This document shows positions 25,297 through 37,723 of a DNA stretch of 64,000 nt, piece after piece. The position numbers and the translations under genes were made by a program. The notes below the pieces were generated by a model. The model was not told where the DNA came from. It searched no databases and saw only the letters and a list, made by a program, of their open reading frames with translations. Within the stretch, counting starts at the first letter, position 1; every line of letters starts with the position of its first letter. Source of the stretch: Toxoplasma gondii ME49 (lineage: Eukaryota; Apicomplexa; Conoidasida; Eucoccidiorida; Sarcocystidae); the NCBI RefSeq assembly GCF_000006565.2, contig NC_031477.1, positions 512,669-576,668 on the forward strand. Reading direction: 5' to 3'.

Positions 25297-25909
25297 CTGT
25301 ATATGTGTATGTATATGCGTGTACATATATATATATATATATGTACATATATATATATATATATATGTACATATATATATATATATATACGTATGTGTGT
25401 TTTGGTATATTGATGCATGCAGCTACGTGAAGTGGAGGTCTCCTCGCTTCAGTGTGTTTCCTCTGTGGGAGCAAGACAGATCTGTGAAGAGCGCGGGGCG
25501 TGCTGGGGGTCTTTTTGTGTCTCGGGAGACGCGGGATTTTGTGTCTTTTTTCTCCGATGTTTTTCTCTTTCTTTCGCCTTCTTCTCGATGTTTTGACGCT
25601 CAGGCGGCCGCACAAGCGGGCGCGTTCGGCGTCGTTCAAGAGAGGCTGCAACGCGTGGAGATCTGCGACGTCTGGGGGAGACCGTTGCCAGCAGATGCTC
25701 AGCTGCATGTGGTTCTCTCGTTCCAGTCGACAATCGACGGAGAAAAGGACGAGGAAGAAGAAGCGAAAGTCAGCGCGAAAAACCTCTACGTGCAACGAAA
25801 AACAAGGCGATGCAGGCTTTACAACTGCGGCTTCCTCCCCAAATGTTCAGAAATAATAGATGCATTTCGATACACACGCACCTAGATGGACTGATAGACA
25901 TACCTTTAC

Positions 25910-25940
<31 letters not shown>

Positions 25941-28900
25941 GAGAGGCACAGACAGACGTAAATATATGGATATATTTGTATATAGATAGATAGAGAGATA
26001 GATGAAAAGACATTGATAGATATAAAACATTTGTGTAGATCAAGAGATCCGTATAGACTGCTAGGTTTGTGCATAGATAGGTCGACTACACAGATGCAGC
26101 TATATTGATATCGATGCATATAGCCGCATAGATATACGTAGATGCACATACATCGTCACAGAGGCGTATTACGAGTAATGACGTGTGTATCGGTAGATAA
26201 ATACGAATAGACGAATAGATCTAGATGGCATGGGTAGGTCGATCCAGAGAGAGACATGCTGAAAGATGCGTATACACGGCGACATGAAGTTGTTTACATA
26301 TTATTTACTCAGATACGTAAATATCCAGGAGAGCTTGTGGTCGTTTGTGCTTCGCCACTGCGTTCTGCAGGTGTCATTTCACTTTGTTTTATCCTGGGGA
26401 GATTTTCACTGGCTCATCTATGTGTATGCGTTCCTGCCTTTAAGAGGACGCGCACCCAGACGAAGAGACGCCGGGAGCGAGAGATCGGCCACCGGGTCTC
26501 AAGAGTAGAAATGAAATCCCCGTTTGAGCAACAGAGAGAAGAGAACGTCTCTCGTGGTGCGGCCTGTTGTTGTTGTCTGTGTGCGGAGTACCTACTCGCC
26601 CGAACAATGGAATCCTTTTTCGTTCTCTCGTTGTCCTTTTTCTCCTTTTTCTCTTTTTTTCTTTTTCTCTGTCTTGTGAACTGTCCCTTCGTGTGTTGAC
26701 TCGTCCTCTCCACTTTCTCTCTTCTGTTGAGGATTCGATTTCCCTTTCCGACCGCGTTCTTCTGTTTGCGTCGGCTCAGGTGACTTTTTCGCGGGACTCG
26801 ACGTCGACGCCCTCCGCGAATCGATGCCTTTTTTCTTCGCGTGACCGGCGCCTGGAGCGCGCGACGCGTGTTGTCTACTTTCTGCGGAGACAAGAGAAAA
26901 ATCGGCGAGAGTCAAGATTCCTTCTTCTCCGAGAGCGTGCGAGCCGAGACTTGGGCACTGCTGCGCGAAGTGGAACGGTACCGACGTTCGCGAGGAAAAG
27001 AACAGAGGGAGAGAAAAAGAGAGCGGAGAGGCATAAGAAGGAAACGGATGAACAAAGAGAAGGATGAAGGCAGAAGACGCGAGGGAGAGAAAGAGCAAGA
27101 AACGCCTGAGGGATCCAGAAAGAAAGACGCGCTGGACGGCTGGTCGCCTGATCTCCACCTCTTCTCCATCCGTCTTGCCTTTCATCTTCTCTGCAGCCGA
27201 CAGATCCGCTTCCGTTTGGCGTCGACCTCGAAGTGGCGGCGGTGCCAGTGTATGACGGAGAGATAGAACAGGCCGAGAGAGAGGAACAGATCCTCTTTCG
27301 CTCAGGCACAAGACAACCGCAGGCGGAAGCCTCTGCGCTCCTTGCCAAGACTCACGAGCTGCGCTTCACCCTGCAGGTGAGACACCCATATCGAAACGCG
27401 AAACACTAAACTTCCGAACAAAGAAAACGGGTCTCCGCCACAAACACAAGTTTCATCTCTCCGTACATCTCTCTTCGTATATACATACATACATATATAT
27501 ATATCTGGGTATGTATATGTGTGGGTATATATATAAATATATATATGTATATATAAATGTAGAATAAATAAACGCACATACATGTATATATCTGTATGTG
27601 TATATACTGGCGTAGAAGGTTGTTGATGTTTCGAAGCAAATCTCTCGTCGCAGGCAAGCATCGACGGGATACGTTTGGTGTTTGTGGAACAGAGAAGGAA
27701 ACTGGAAACGTTTTCTTCGGACTCGCATGGGCGTCCACGAAGACGGTTTTTCCTCTTTTTTGCTCTCTTTCTCGCTTGCCGGGCTCTGTCTGTTCCTCTC
27801 CACATTTTCTTCCCCTTCCTCCTCCGGTGCGCAGCTTTCTCTCCTTTTCTTCTTTCTCTTCCGCGCGGAGCGTTCCTCTCTCTCTGTTCCTTCGCCGTGT
27901 CTCCAGTCTGTTCCTTTTCACCTTTTGCTTCTTAAATCTCCTCAGCTCGCGACGGACTGGAGAACGGCGGGCAGACGCGACGGTGGCAAGACCTCTGGTC
28001 CCGATCAGGTGTGTGTTTCTCGAGGAATTTTCAGGCGGGCATCCATCGGTCATCTCCCTGTCTCTGTGTCTCCGCGCGCCCCGATCTCCTGCATAAGCCA
28101 ACGTGAATGGGTTCAAACAGATGAACCTCCAGTGTTCACTTGTGCTGTCGTCTCTCATCCGGTGGATTGCGGAACGCCATCTGTGGTCAAGGGGCAGTGG
28201 TGACTTTGGAATGTCTTGGCTGCCGTCGGAGCGAGAGACAGCCATCTCATTTCCTCTCGTTGACTTCTGCACGAGCGACAACAGTGCTCCATCTGTGACG
28301 CCTGGAGCGTTCGTTCCCCCGTTTTGTCTTTGCTCTTTCTAGCCGCGCGTCACTCTTTCCAGCTGCAGTGCTTCATCCGCACAAAAGAAGCATCTCTGGC
28401 TTCTTGCGCGCCTAAACGGAGGTGGGTTCGTGTGAGTGGATCTTTCCTTCTCCTTAGGTCAGCCTGCTGATAACATTTCTTTCTCCCGAAGGGGAGGACG
28501 CTGTCAAGGCGCCCTTTCGTCTCCCTCTCCATCTCAGAAGCAGACAGATTCGTCTTCCTCTCGTGAATGCCAAGAAACACACATATCAACTGCAACTTTC
28601 CCTCGACAATCAGGTAAGCAAACGAAAAAATCCACGGACAGAAACGCCACAAGAAACGGTCTCTCCACGCCTGTTTTTACGCACATGCACGTGCGGCTCT
28701 AGATTCAAGTTGTGCTCAAATCTGGAGGTGCCCACAAATATATGTTTGCATTCATATATATATATATATATAGATAGATAGATAGATATAGATATAGAAA
28801 TGCATATGTATATAGATATAGATGTAGATAGACAGATATGATGCATAGGAACAAGTATAGCTCTTTTTCTTTTTCTCTGTAGATCTGTATGAGTACATAT

Positions 28901-31900
28901 GAGAATATGTATAGATTTTGATGTAGATATAGATCGGTAGGTAGAGAGCTCTACATGCGTGTGTACAAATGATTGTACATGTTTTTTTCTGTGTCTATTT
29001 GCATCTGAGTGTTGTGCGAGCTGCGATTTGTCTGAAATAGCGTGGAGAATCCGCAGTTGCAGAGGGGCGAATGAGAGAGAGGAAAACCAGTTGACAGATC
29101 TCTTCGAGGGAAATGTTTTCTTAAGAACATATCGACCCAGGCTGTTTCAGTATGATTCTACGCATATCCTCTAGGTACCCAGCACCGTAGATGCTCTTGC
29201 TTTTTCTTCTTTCTCTCTCCGTCTCTCTTCTTCTCCCTTTTCGCGTGTGTCTTGTCTTCGTTCCGTCACATTTGTCTTTTCTTATTCTTCCTCTTTCTTC
29301 TTTTTCTTTTTCTCCTTCTTTCGCTCTCCGCTTCCTTCTTCCACTCGCGTCGCCCAGTCTCCGTTCTCTCTCCTTTCGTCTCTTCTCTTTCTTCTTCTCG
29401 CCTTTTTTTCTTCTCCGACTCTTTGTCTTTCCCTCACTGTTCCTTCTTTCCGGTCTTTGCAGCGCTTGTTCCCTCGACTCACTGGCGACTACCGCTTCGA
29501 GCTTCTCGTCGCAGACCGTTCAATGCAGAGTCCCCTTCGTCTGTAAGCTGTTTTGGAAACGCAGAGTTTTGAGCGGCTCCGCGAGCGCCGGGGACGCTTC
29601 GAGCCCTTCATGTTGAAAGACACGAGACCATGTCTCGAAAGCGTTGAACGTTCATCTGGGATGTTCCAGACCTTGCGACGGCGCGTCTGCACTGTTCGAG
29701 CGCAGGAAAGGCTCGCGTTTTTTCTCGCGCTGTGTCCACCTCGTTCTCATCCACGTCCGTACGCCAGAGAGTCGCACTCACTCAGTTCCTGTTCCCTCGC
29801 GAACGAGACGACTGTGCCCGAGGTCCACTGACTTCCACGCGAAAACTCGGTCTCGTTTCTTCCACGGTGGAAGCCTGACACTGTTGTCTTCAGACAACTA
29901 CACAATTTTAGGTGGGGAAAACAGAGCCGAACTCCAGCCGCAACGGCCTGGAATCGCGGGGAGAACCGGCGAACGTTTCTGGGCAAAGAAAGAGACAGAG
30001 ACAGAAGAAGAGGAACAGATCCTTGGAGAAGCTCTGCGAGGCAGACACACCAGGCACAGGCCTCGGAGACCTGCCTGTGGAGAGAGGGAAGAGGAAACGA
30101 AGAAGCTTCGAGGAGAGAGAAGAAAGAAAGCGACTTCACAGAAACTGGTCGTCGAGAGGCGAAACCGAGATCGCGAAGAACGAAGAAGAACGAGGTCACG
30201 AAGAGAAGAGAGGGACCTTGTTTCAGACGAAGCAACAAATGAGAGGCCGAATTGAATACATATAAGGAGAGGAAAACAGCATTTTGCTCTTCACTTCCGG
30301 TGTGTGCAGGGAGAGATTCAGTTGTCGTTGTTTGTGTCTCTTTTGCCTTTCTGCGTGGAAGCTGTGTTTCAGCTTTCCACCCGCTGGCGGATGTGACTGC
30401 GAGCGTGCTCCATGTCGACGCAACGTCTTCGCTTTGTATTATTTCAGGCATTTACTCGACAAAGAGCTTGTTTTTTCTCGCCCTGTGAAGCTCCTCCACA
30501 TCCCCACTGGCGACGGCGAAATGCTCGCCATTCTTCCTGTCGAAAAAAACATGTTGCCAGCCCCGCTGCTCTCTTGGGAAAACTCACCTCCACCCCAACA
30601 GGTTCGGCGTCTTTCACCTCAACGAGATTGTAAAGAGATGCACGCGTTGCTCTTGGAACGAACTGTTTCCTTCCTTCTCCCTCGTCCTGGCTGTTTGTCT
30701 CTCCCTGTGTCCCTGCGCCTTGCCGCGTTCGCCTCTCTTTCTGCACTTCCATGGAGCCTTCGAATGCGTTTGAGAGTCTAAGGCACCCATTGTCTCTCTG
30801 CCGTCTCTCTCTTTCGATTCTCCTGCACATCCCTGTGTTTCTTCCGACTCCCCTTCCACCGGATCTTTCTGTCGGCCCACTAGTTTCCCTTCGCTCTCCG
30901 GCTGCGCATGCAGTAGTCATTTCTCCGCGCTCGCGACTTGGTTTTGGGGGCGGTCTTGCTATTCAGGCCTCGTTGCTGGCAGCCATCCTCGGAGCCGCTC
31001 TTTGCTGTCTTCTCCCTTCTGGAGGTAGGTTGAACACTCCGACTGTCCTTCTCTTCGATCTATGCTAGGATATTCATATGTACAAATATATATATATATA
31101 TATGTACATATCGATTATATACGTATACATGTATTCATGTACATTTATCAAGCCCGTTTTTTCCATCGCTTCAGTTGCCTTCCCTCTGAAGCAGTTATGG
31201 CTCTCCATGTCCACATAGATATATAAAGATGTACATAAAATACATAAATATATTCATACGCGTGTATATGCATGTAAACATATATGAATATATGTACGTA
31301 ACTGGCAGTATACTGTTTATTGTGTGTGTTCTTTATCTCAACTTTAGATACACGTCTACAGCTGAGAACACAAATGTTGAGGCGAGGGAGTCTACGGGAG
31401 TAGAGTGTAGATTGTTTTCTAGTGCGTGCATGCAGACGGATTGTAAGCTCCCCGCACTGTTGCCTTGAGATTCCTTCTCCAGAATATGTACAGCTGTCTA
31501 GTTACATGCAGATACCAGGAAATTATATGGCGTCGAGTGCATGCAAAACGCACCAAAACGGTTGCATGATTTGCTCAGATTTGTGCACAGCGAATACAGA
31601 AAACCTAACGCGAACCAACAGAGTAGCGCAAGGGTGAACTGTGGAGTGTCCTAGTGCGCAGCGCAGAGAGGCTGGACGTAGGAAAGGAAGAACCTAGAGC
31701 TTTCTGTGTAAAAGGTCGAGGTTTGGATATCCAGGGTGTTCGGTTAATGCACGGTTCCTCGATTTTCTGTGGGAAACGAATCTGCTTGCATGCAGCGCTG
31801 TGGATGCTGTGGCGGTCGAAAGCCATCGACGTGCCTCACAAAATTGGAGAGCCTTCGGCCCTTCAAGTTCTTTTCATTGGAGCAATCGTGGTGCAGGTAA

Positions 31901-32588
31901 GAAGGCCTCAAGTGTCTCTGTTCTCTGTGGTAAAAAATACTTTGTCGATGTTCCTTGCAGCGCTCTGTGCGCCCGAGAAATGTGTTTTTCTTCCTCTCTG
32001 CGGCCTTCAAGTGGAGTGAGTTCATGCAAAACGCAGATGCCACGTGACGCGGGAAACAGAGACTCGCCAGGCCTCCACAAAAATCTTCAACCCACACTTT
32101 CCGGCTTAAATACACATATGCATTTATATATGCAAGTGCATAGGTTCTATACTTTGTTGACAGAGACATATATATATATATATATATATAAATATATATA
32201 TACATACTCGCACGTAAGTTTTATATGCGGCAGCTGGTTAGTCTGGAAAGGACGAGGGCCGTTGTCTGTAGACTGTCCTCGTGCTTGCATGTGCGTGGCG
32301 CTGCATGAGACACCCTTGTGAGCGCAGGACACGAAGAATTTGAGTGTCTAGTGCAAAAGATTCAGGGTGGCACTCCGACCAATTCCAGTGTATCTGTGTG
32401 TTGTTTTCGTTTTACCTTTCCAGGGTTTGATTGTGGTACTTTACTTTTTTTGTATCGCCTTCCTTCAACTGTTGCCGGTTCTCGGAGTTTCACTGGCCGT
32501 CACTTCGTTGATTGGATACCGTGCATTGTGCCAGAGCCGGGCACAGCAACTGAACGAGAGCGGCTTTCCTGAAAAGAAGACGTTCTGA
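21662..32588 (+). CDS. RPN2: Ribophorin II, oligosaccharyltransferase subunit
   Basis: ER-membrane subunit (RPN2/Swp1) of the complex that transfers glycan to Asn. Exons: 21662-22063, 22433-22711, 23063-23498, 23794-24097, 25019-25184, 25604-25768, 26780-26977, 27197-27376, 28458-28613, 29463-29542, 30448-30601, 30967-31024, 31796-31896, 32424-32588. All join in phase; those at 25604-25768 and 26780-26977 are the least certain. The first ATG gives a hydrophobic leader ([15 protein letters not shown]) typical of a signal peptide. The middle is helical-repeat luminal sequence. [12 protein letters not shown] at 29463 matches the family's last luminal strand before the membrane. The final exons encode three hydrophobic helices ([57 protein letters not shown]) like the RPN2 C-terminus. 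Several insertions are Ser- or Glu-rich. T. gondii makes N-glycans, so the presence of this subunit is expected. Confidence 0.8.
25265..25392. repeat. Compound (AT)n with GTAC interruptions
   Basis: Lies in an intron of the ribophorin II gene. Runs of AT of 20-30 bases are separated by GTAC tetramers at near-regular spacing, giving a tandem (GTACAT(AT)n) structure of three to four units. Confidence 0.85.
25897..25935. repeat. (AT)n microsatellite, intronic
   Basis: Pure AT run in the large intron of ribophorin II between the exons ending about 25768 and starting about 26780, followed by GATA-type repeats to about 26240. Confidence 0.8.
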
Positions 32589-32783
32589 AAGCCTGGCCTC
32601 GTAGATAAAATCGATGAGACGTTTTACTTGTAGGCAGAGATGTAGCGGTCGCGTCGCCGTCGTGGAAGCTCCTTCGGCGATGTCTACATACGCATTTGTT
32701 CGTGGAGAAGCTGAATCTGTTTCGTAGACCCATGAACAAAGCGAACTCCGCCTTAGCTCTTCAAAACTACTAATGCGTCCATT

Positions 32784-32814
<31 letters not shown>

Positions 32815-35800
32815 AACATGTACATATATGTGTGGTATGTTATATACTGGGACTGTTTGCCTCGAATTGACTATCTCTAGGTTTTGTGTGGTAGGTTGCC
32901 TTCTGCGTTTTACAACAACGCCTTTCTTGCGCAGAGAGGATTCTTCTCTTTGCACGAAACATTGTCACTGCCGATAATTTGCCGAGGAGACGGTGGGTAA
33001 TCGGCCGAGTGTTCCGTCCACTTTGGCCAAAACGTATCCCTCTCTTCCTCGCGTTCGTGTACTTGTGTTTTTTTCTCCGCGGAAATGCCTATCCTGCATA
33101 CTCCAGCCTAGGGCGGGAGTGCGTGCTGTCTAGTTTTGTCGCCAAGTAAACCACAAGTGGGAAAGGACACAGGCGCAGTAATGCCTTTCCCGACACGCTT
33201 CGAACGAGAGGAGCGTCAGCTTCCCGTAAAATGGCCTGTTTGGGAGCGCCGCTGGTGGTTGGTCTTCTGAAGACTTCAAATTTCGCTCGCTTATTTTATC
33301 ACCAACTTCTTACTCTCTGCGGATGCCAACTGTTTATCCGCACCAGTGTTGGGTGGGCGACCCCCTTTCCACTTGCCAGTTGTGGCGTCCGCACCGCCGT
33401 CAGGCACCCCAGCGAGAAATTTGACAAAGGCGAAGTGACCCCGGCGTTGCATTTTTTCTGCTGCAATCTAAACTCATTTTTCGAATTGCAGGGGAAAAGA
33501 ACCCGCTGTCCGCCGCATCCGAAATCAGAAAACAAATCCGAGATCCCGCTGGAGCCACTGTAGTAAGACACCCCAGGTGCGAGGGTCCGTCATGGCACAC
33601 CTCTCTTTGGCGGGGTTCCGTCTCCCCTCTCTTTGGCTTGCTTTCGCGCTTCGGGCGCCGAAACGGTGCAGAACGCTTCAGAGAGCAAAGCCATGAGTGG
33701 CCGCAGGGCATCGCTTTTTTTTCAGGGCTTGCCAGAGAACAACTCGACAAAACACGAGAGCGGACACCGAACGAACAGGGGCGGCGCTTCTCCAGGAAAC
33801 TACTTTTGTTCGCGGGTTGGGGGTAGCGAGAGTTGCCGACTGCCGTTTCCCGGGTGAATATTCATAACTCGACACGGAAAAGCATAGACAGGTTGCATCT
33901 TACATCTGACGGCGAACCGCTATTCCTAACTGAATCTTGGTTAGTAACTGACACGGAAGTAATGCGCCGACAAGGATGAAGCAAGACTCGACCACCCGAT
34001 ACGGAAGTGCGCACTGTCCATATGCAGATGGATTTGGTGATGGTCTATTTACACTTCTTGCCAGTAGGTATCCGATCAAAAAACTCCAAAAGTACTTCTC
34101 TAGAACTGTTGCTCTGTTCCGGTGTGACTTCTCTCGAGCTTGTTGGTACTAGGGGCGGATTGATCACGGGAAAACCAGTCCATGTGGTTCCGCATCCCGA
34201 CGTCTTTTTCAGCCAACGTCGTGCGCAGTCTCTGTAGACCAATTCTAAACACCTAAGGATTCCCTGATCGGATTGTTGTTGGCCTGGCGCGTGTACAGTG
34301 CAGACAAGACCAGCGATCGGCAACATACGACTCTTTGTTCTGTCACTTTTTCTGGAAGAGAATCCTTCATGTCTGCAACCGACGAGCGAGCTATGTGTCT
34401 CTCCCTGAGTGAAGCACCAGGGGTTTCAGCAGAAGAACGCAAAAGCTGTCAGGTAGCGTTTGTCTTCGCTGTCGACGGGGGGCGGATGCCACGCGCCGGC
34501 GAATGGCAACGGACGAGAACAGAAGCCTTCTCCGACCAAGTGCGGGGGCGGAAACAGGCACGCGCCGGTTTTCAGGGTTTACCGGATGGAACACCCAACC
34601 GGTACCTTCCCATCCCACAGGTGAAAGTTTGGGGACGGTGTCTGCGCCCGCACCGGAGTCTCGGGTCGCCCACCCACGGTTCGTTGATCGCACAGAACTT
34701 CGATTTCTGTGTTTCTGAGTTCGTGTACAGGAGCGTAGTGTCGGCGTCTCGAATTCTACGCACTTCTCACTTGGTAGACACGTGTTCCGTGCAGTCTGTC
34801 CTCGGGTTGGAAAGAGTGATTCTGCGAGTTCCGCCACTGCCGTGTCCAGCTGCATAGAGTTATGCAAATATCTCCGAACCCAATCATGTGGAAGCCCACC
34901 GGCGTTTCAGCACAGTGTCTGGGGACCGGAACAAAGGAGTTGCAGCTGCAGCCGAGGCAGGCCTCATAAAGGCATTAAGGGTACGAGGCCGACCGGTCGC
35001 TGAACGGCAGAAATTCAGTTCGTTCCGTCCTCACGTGACAATCACCTCTGCGTGGCTCTGCCAATCTGAACGGGTACACTTCGCTGCCGGAAACACGACA
35101 CTGACTTCTCCGTGGAGAACGCGGCGGCGCTACGAGTTCCGAACTCTCTATGTGGACTCTGGAAACTACCGCACGCGAGAGAAACTGCACTTGCCAGGTG
35201 AGACACGCGCTTCGCAGCGCACAGGCTGCACTTTCCCCTCCCGTCTCCAGTGGACTGGCCGGGGGGCTTTTGATTTGCAGAACCGACACACACACGAGAG
35301 GATCTAAACCACGAAGAAGAGTGTCCGCGAAAGAGGTGGGTCGAAAGGCTCGCAAATGCACAGCTGCGTATGCTTTTCCAACGACGCGCTTCAGTCGCGA
35401 TGACGGGACACAGCTAGGCGTTTTAAGACGACGGTTGACGTCCGGGTGTTGCATTTTTCCACTGCCCTTGTCGGCCTTGTGAAGATGCTAACTCACAGAC
35501 ACCAGAGGCTAAGTTCGCGCGCGCGCGTTTGTGTACAAGGACGTCGGCCCGCGCGTTTTCTTCGCACGAACTCGTTCCAGTGGGCCTTTAGAAACTCCGG
35601 GTTGCCGGTCAACGCTCTGCTAGAACGCGGAGTAAATCTCTCACTGTGCGCGCCGTGTGTCGCTGTTTGCAGCTTGCGTGGCGCTCTATAGGCCGGCCCC
35701 GTCGCGATTTCTGGCGGAACCCAAACCCCCAGAGGAGAGCACATGTGCTCAAGGTGACAGGAGAGAACCGCATCGCCTGCGCCGGCGTTTCGGAAGCGTA

Positions 35801-37723
35801 TTCTAGCAGGGAACGAGGTTGTTTTTTTGCGAAGATTCGGCGGTTGTTGCTGCCAGAAAATCGCGCGTTCTTTCGTGTCTCAATTCTGTTTGGTGTTCTT
35901 TTCCTGAATCGCGTTTACCCTTTCACGCTGTTCGTGGCTGCTTTTGATCCGCACTCTCGTCTCTCTCGCGTCGGCACCTGCCGCACCGTTCCGTTTTTTC
36001 ACCGGAGTGTTTTGGCTGGGCTCTCGCGCTTCTGCATTTTTCATTTGCTTTTTTGGCTGCCTCTGTGCTGCGACTCGTTTTTTCGTCTCGTCCCGTCCGC
36101 TTTCTTCGACAAAACTCCCGCACTCTGCAGCACCGCCAGCGCACAGGCCACGCGGGAGAGGGCGTGACGCCCGCCTTCCCCCCAGTCTCCCGTCGTTCCG
36201 GGTCGCCTGAAAAGGATGTGAACGTGCGCTTTCCCGCGCGAATCTCTTCCCTTCCGCCTTCATCTTGAATGTGCGTCGGAAAACTCGGTATTTCGATCCG
36301 TTTGCCAGCTGTCTAAGTTGCGAAGAACGCCTGCGTTTCTGCCGTCTACGTCGCACGGAAACCCCAAAACGCGCGCGCCTGGCAAGAATCCCCTATCCGA
36401 GTTTGGACGTTTCCCTCGCGACACACACAGGAGCCGTCGCCTCTTTTCGGGCGCAAGCACGTTGTTTCTTTTCCGCTTCGTTTGCTTTCCCCGCGCTTTT
36501 TTTTTCTTCACGCGAGTCACGCGGATGTGAACCGCGCGGCCGCTACAAGAGCCGGTCACTCACTCTGCCGACCCAACGCAGGTCGGAACGGCGGGCTGGG
36601 AGATGTGTTGGCTTTTCCCCCGCGACTTTTCTTAATTTTGTGTTTTCTCTTCGACGCAGCTTTCGATTCGCTCCTGAAAGAATGGCACCGGCCGTTCTCG
36701 TCGCCCCGCATTCCGTCGACTCTCCCGCGTTTCTGCCGCTCTCCCCCAACTTGGCCGCCTCTCTGTCGTGGCTGCTCTCGGACTTCTTGCTTTTCTCTAC
36801 GCCCCAGCGAGGCACGACCAGTTCCTCTGCGAGACCGAGAATCTGGAAAAGCTGTCTGCGTTCGCCTGCGCGTGCAGAAACTGTCTGGACTCGTCCGTGC
36901 GGAAAGACGCAGTGCGAAGTCACGCGTGGTTAGGCGTTCTGCGCCCACTCTTCTGCAGTTTTACCTCCTTCACGGACTTTCTGTCTCGTCATATCCACAC
37001 TCTTCGGACTTCACCGCAGAGGCTTCGGGTTTCGCCTGTCGCGTCGAGGGCGCTCTCTCTCACGAAAAACAGTAGCCGGACAAGACCGCGAAAGAATCAG
37101 TGAGAGGACGGAATCTCGTCTCTCGATTCCAGACAGCTTGGGGTGCGGGCGTGAAACGCGGCGTTGTGGTGTGAAGCGTGCGTTAAAAGACGAACCACAT
37201 ACACACATCCGCTGGAGGGTCTTCCTTCGAGAGCCAATTGAGTCACTGCCCTCAGTTCCTGGAAAACAATCAACCTGTTTGACGGAAGGTGAGCAATCTG
37301 GAGACGGAACCCCTTGCCGCGAAGAACAGCGTGGCGCTCGAGCAGCTGTGAACTTGCTTCAAGCGCAGGCTTGCTGCGCCGTCGGCAAAGTTCGCTGTGT
37401 TTCAGGACTCAAACCCACGCGGCAAGGTTCCACTCTGCACGTTTTCTCTCCCCTGTGTCTGGCGACCGGTTTTTCTACGGAACTTACGAGCGGCACACCC
37501 ACTTCCGCTTGCGCTGGAAACAGCCGCGCGCGAGCGGCTTCACAGAGAGTCTTGAGAGAAACGCATTCCGATTGAACGTTACGACAACAGACACCCAGGC
37601 CTTCCAACCGCCAGCAATTCACAGGCGGCTTCTGTCTCGGCGTTTCGTAGACAGTCCGCACTCCGGCTTCGTTGTAACTTCTCGCCGAGTTTCAGAGACG
37701 CAGCTGACATTTCCCAGAGAAAG
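32589..37723. other. Spacer between ribophorin II and cyclin
   Basis: The last (AT)n run of this part is at 32784-32812. From there to the cyclin start the sequence is balanced in composition, with no microsatellites. Open frames up to about 190 codons occur on both strands (e.g. 34273-34857 plus, 34391-34867 minus) but they overlap each other, show no domain I recognise and lack paired splice sites. It most likely holds the 3' end of ribophorin II and a long cyclin promoter and leader. A non-coding RNA cannot be ruled out. Confidence 0.4.

Noticed and set aside
33880..34010. A possible nuclear copy of mitochondrial DNA
   Set aside because: The stretch looked different in style, but I could not match it to any mitochondrial gene segment from memory, so no call is made.
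34273..34867. Overlapping open frames of 160-195 codons on both strands
   Set aside because: Neither shows a domain, a signal peptide or splice context, and equal openness on both strands suggests base-composition effects.
36265..37103. Two overlapping plus-strand frames upstream of the cyclin that look weakly protein-like (e.g. MAPAVLVAPHSVDS)
   Set aside because: No family resemblance, no supporting splice sites, and position fits a long cyclin 5' region; kept only as possible upstream frames.
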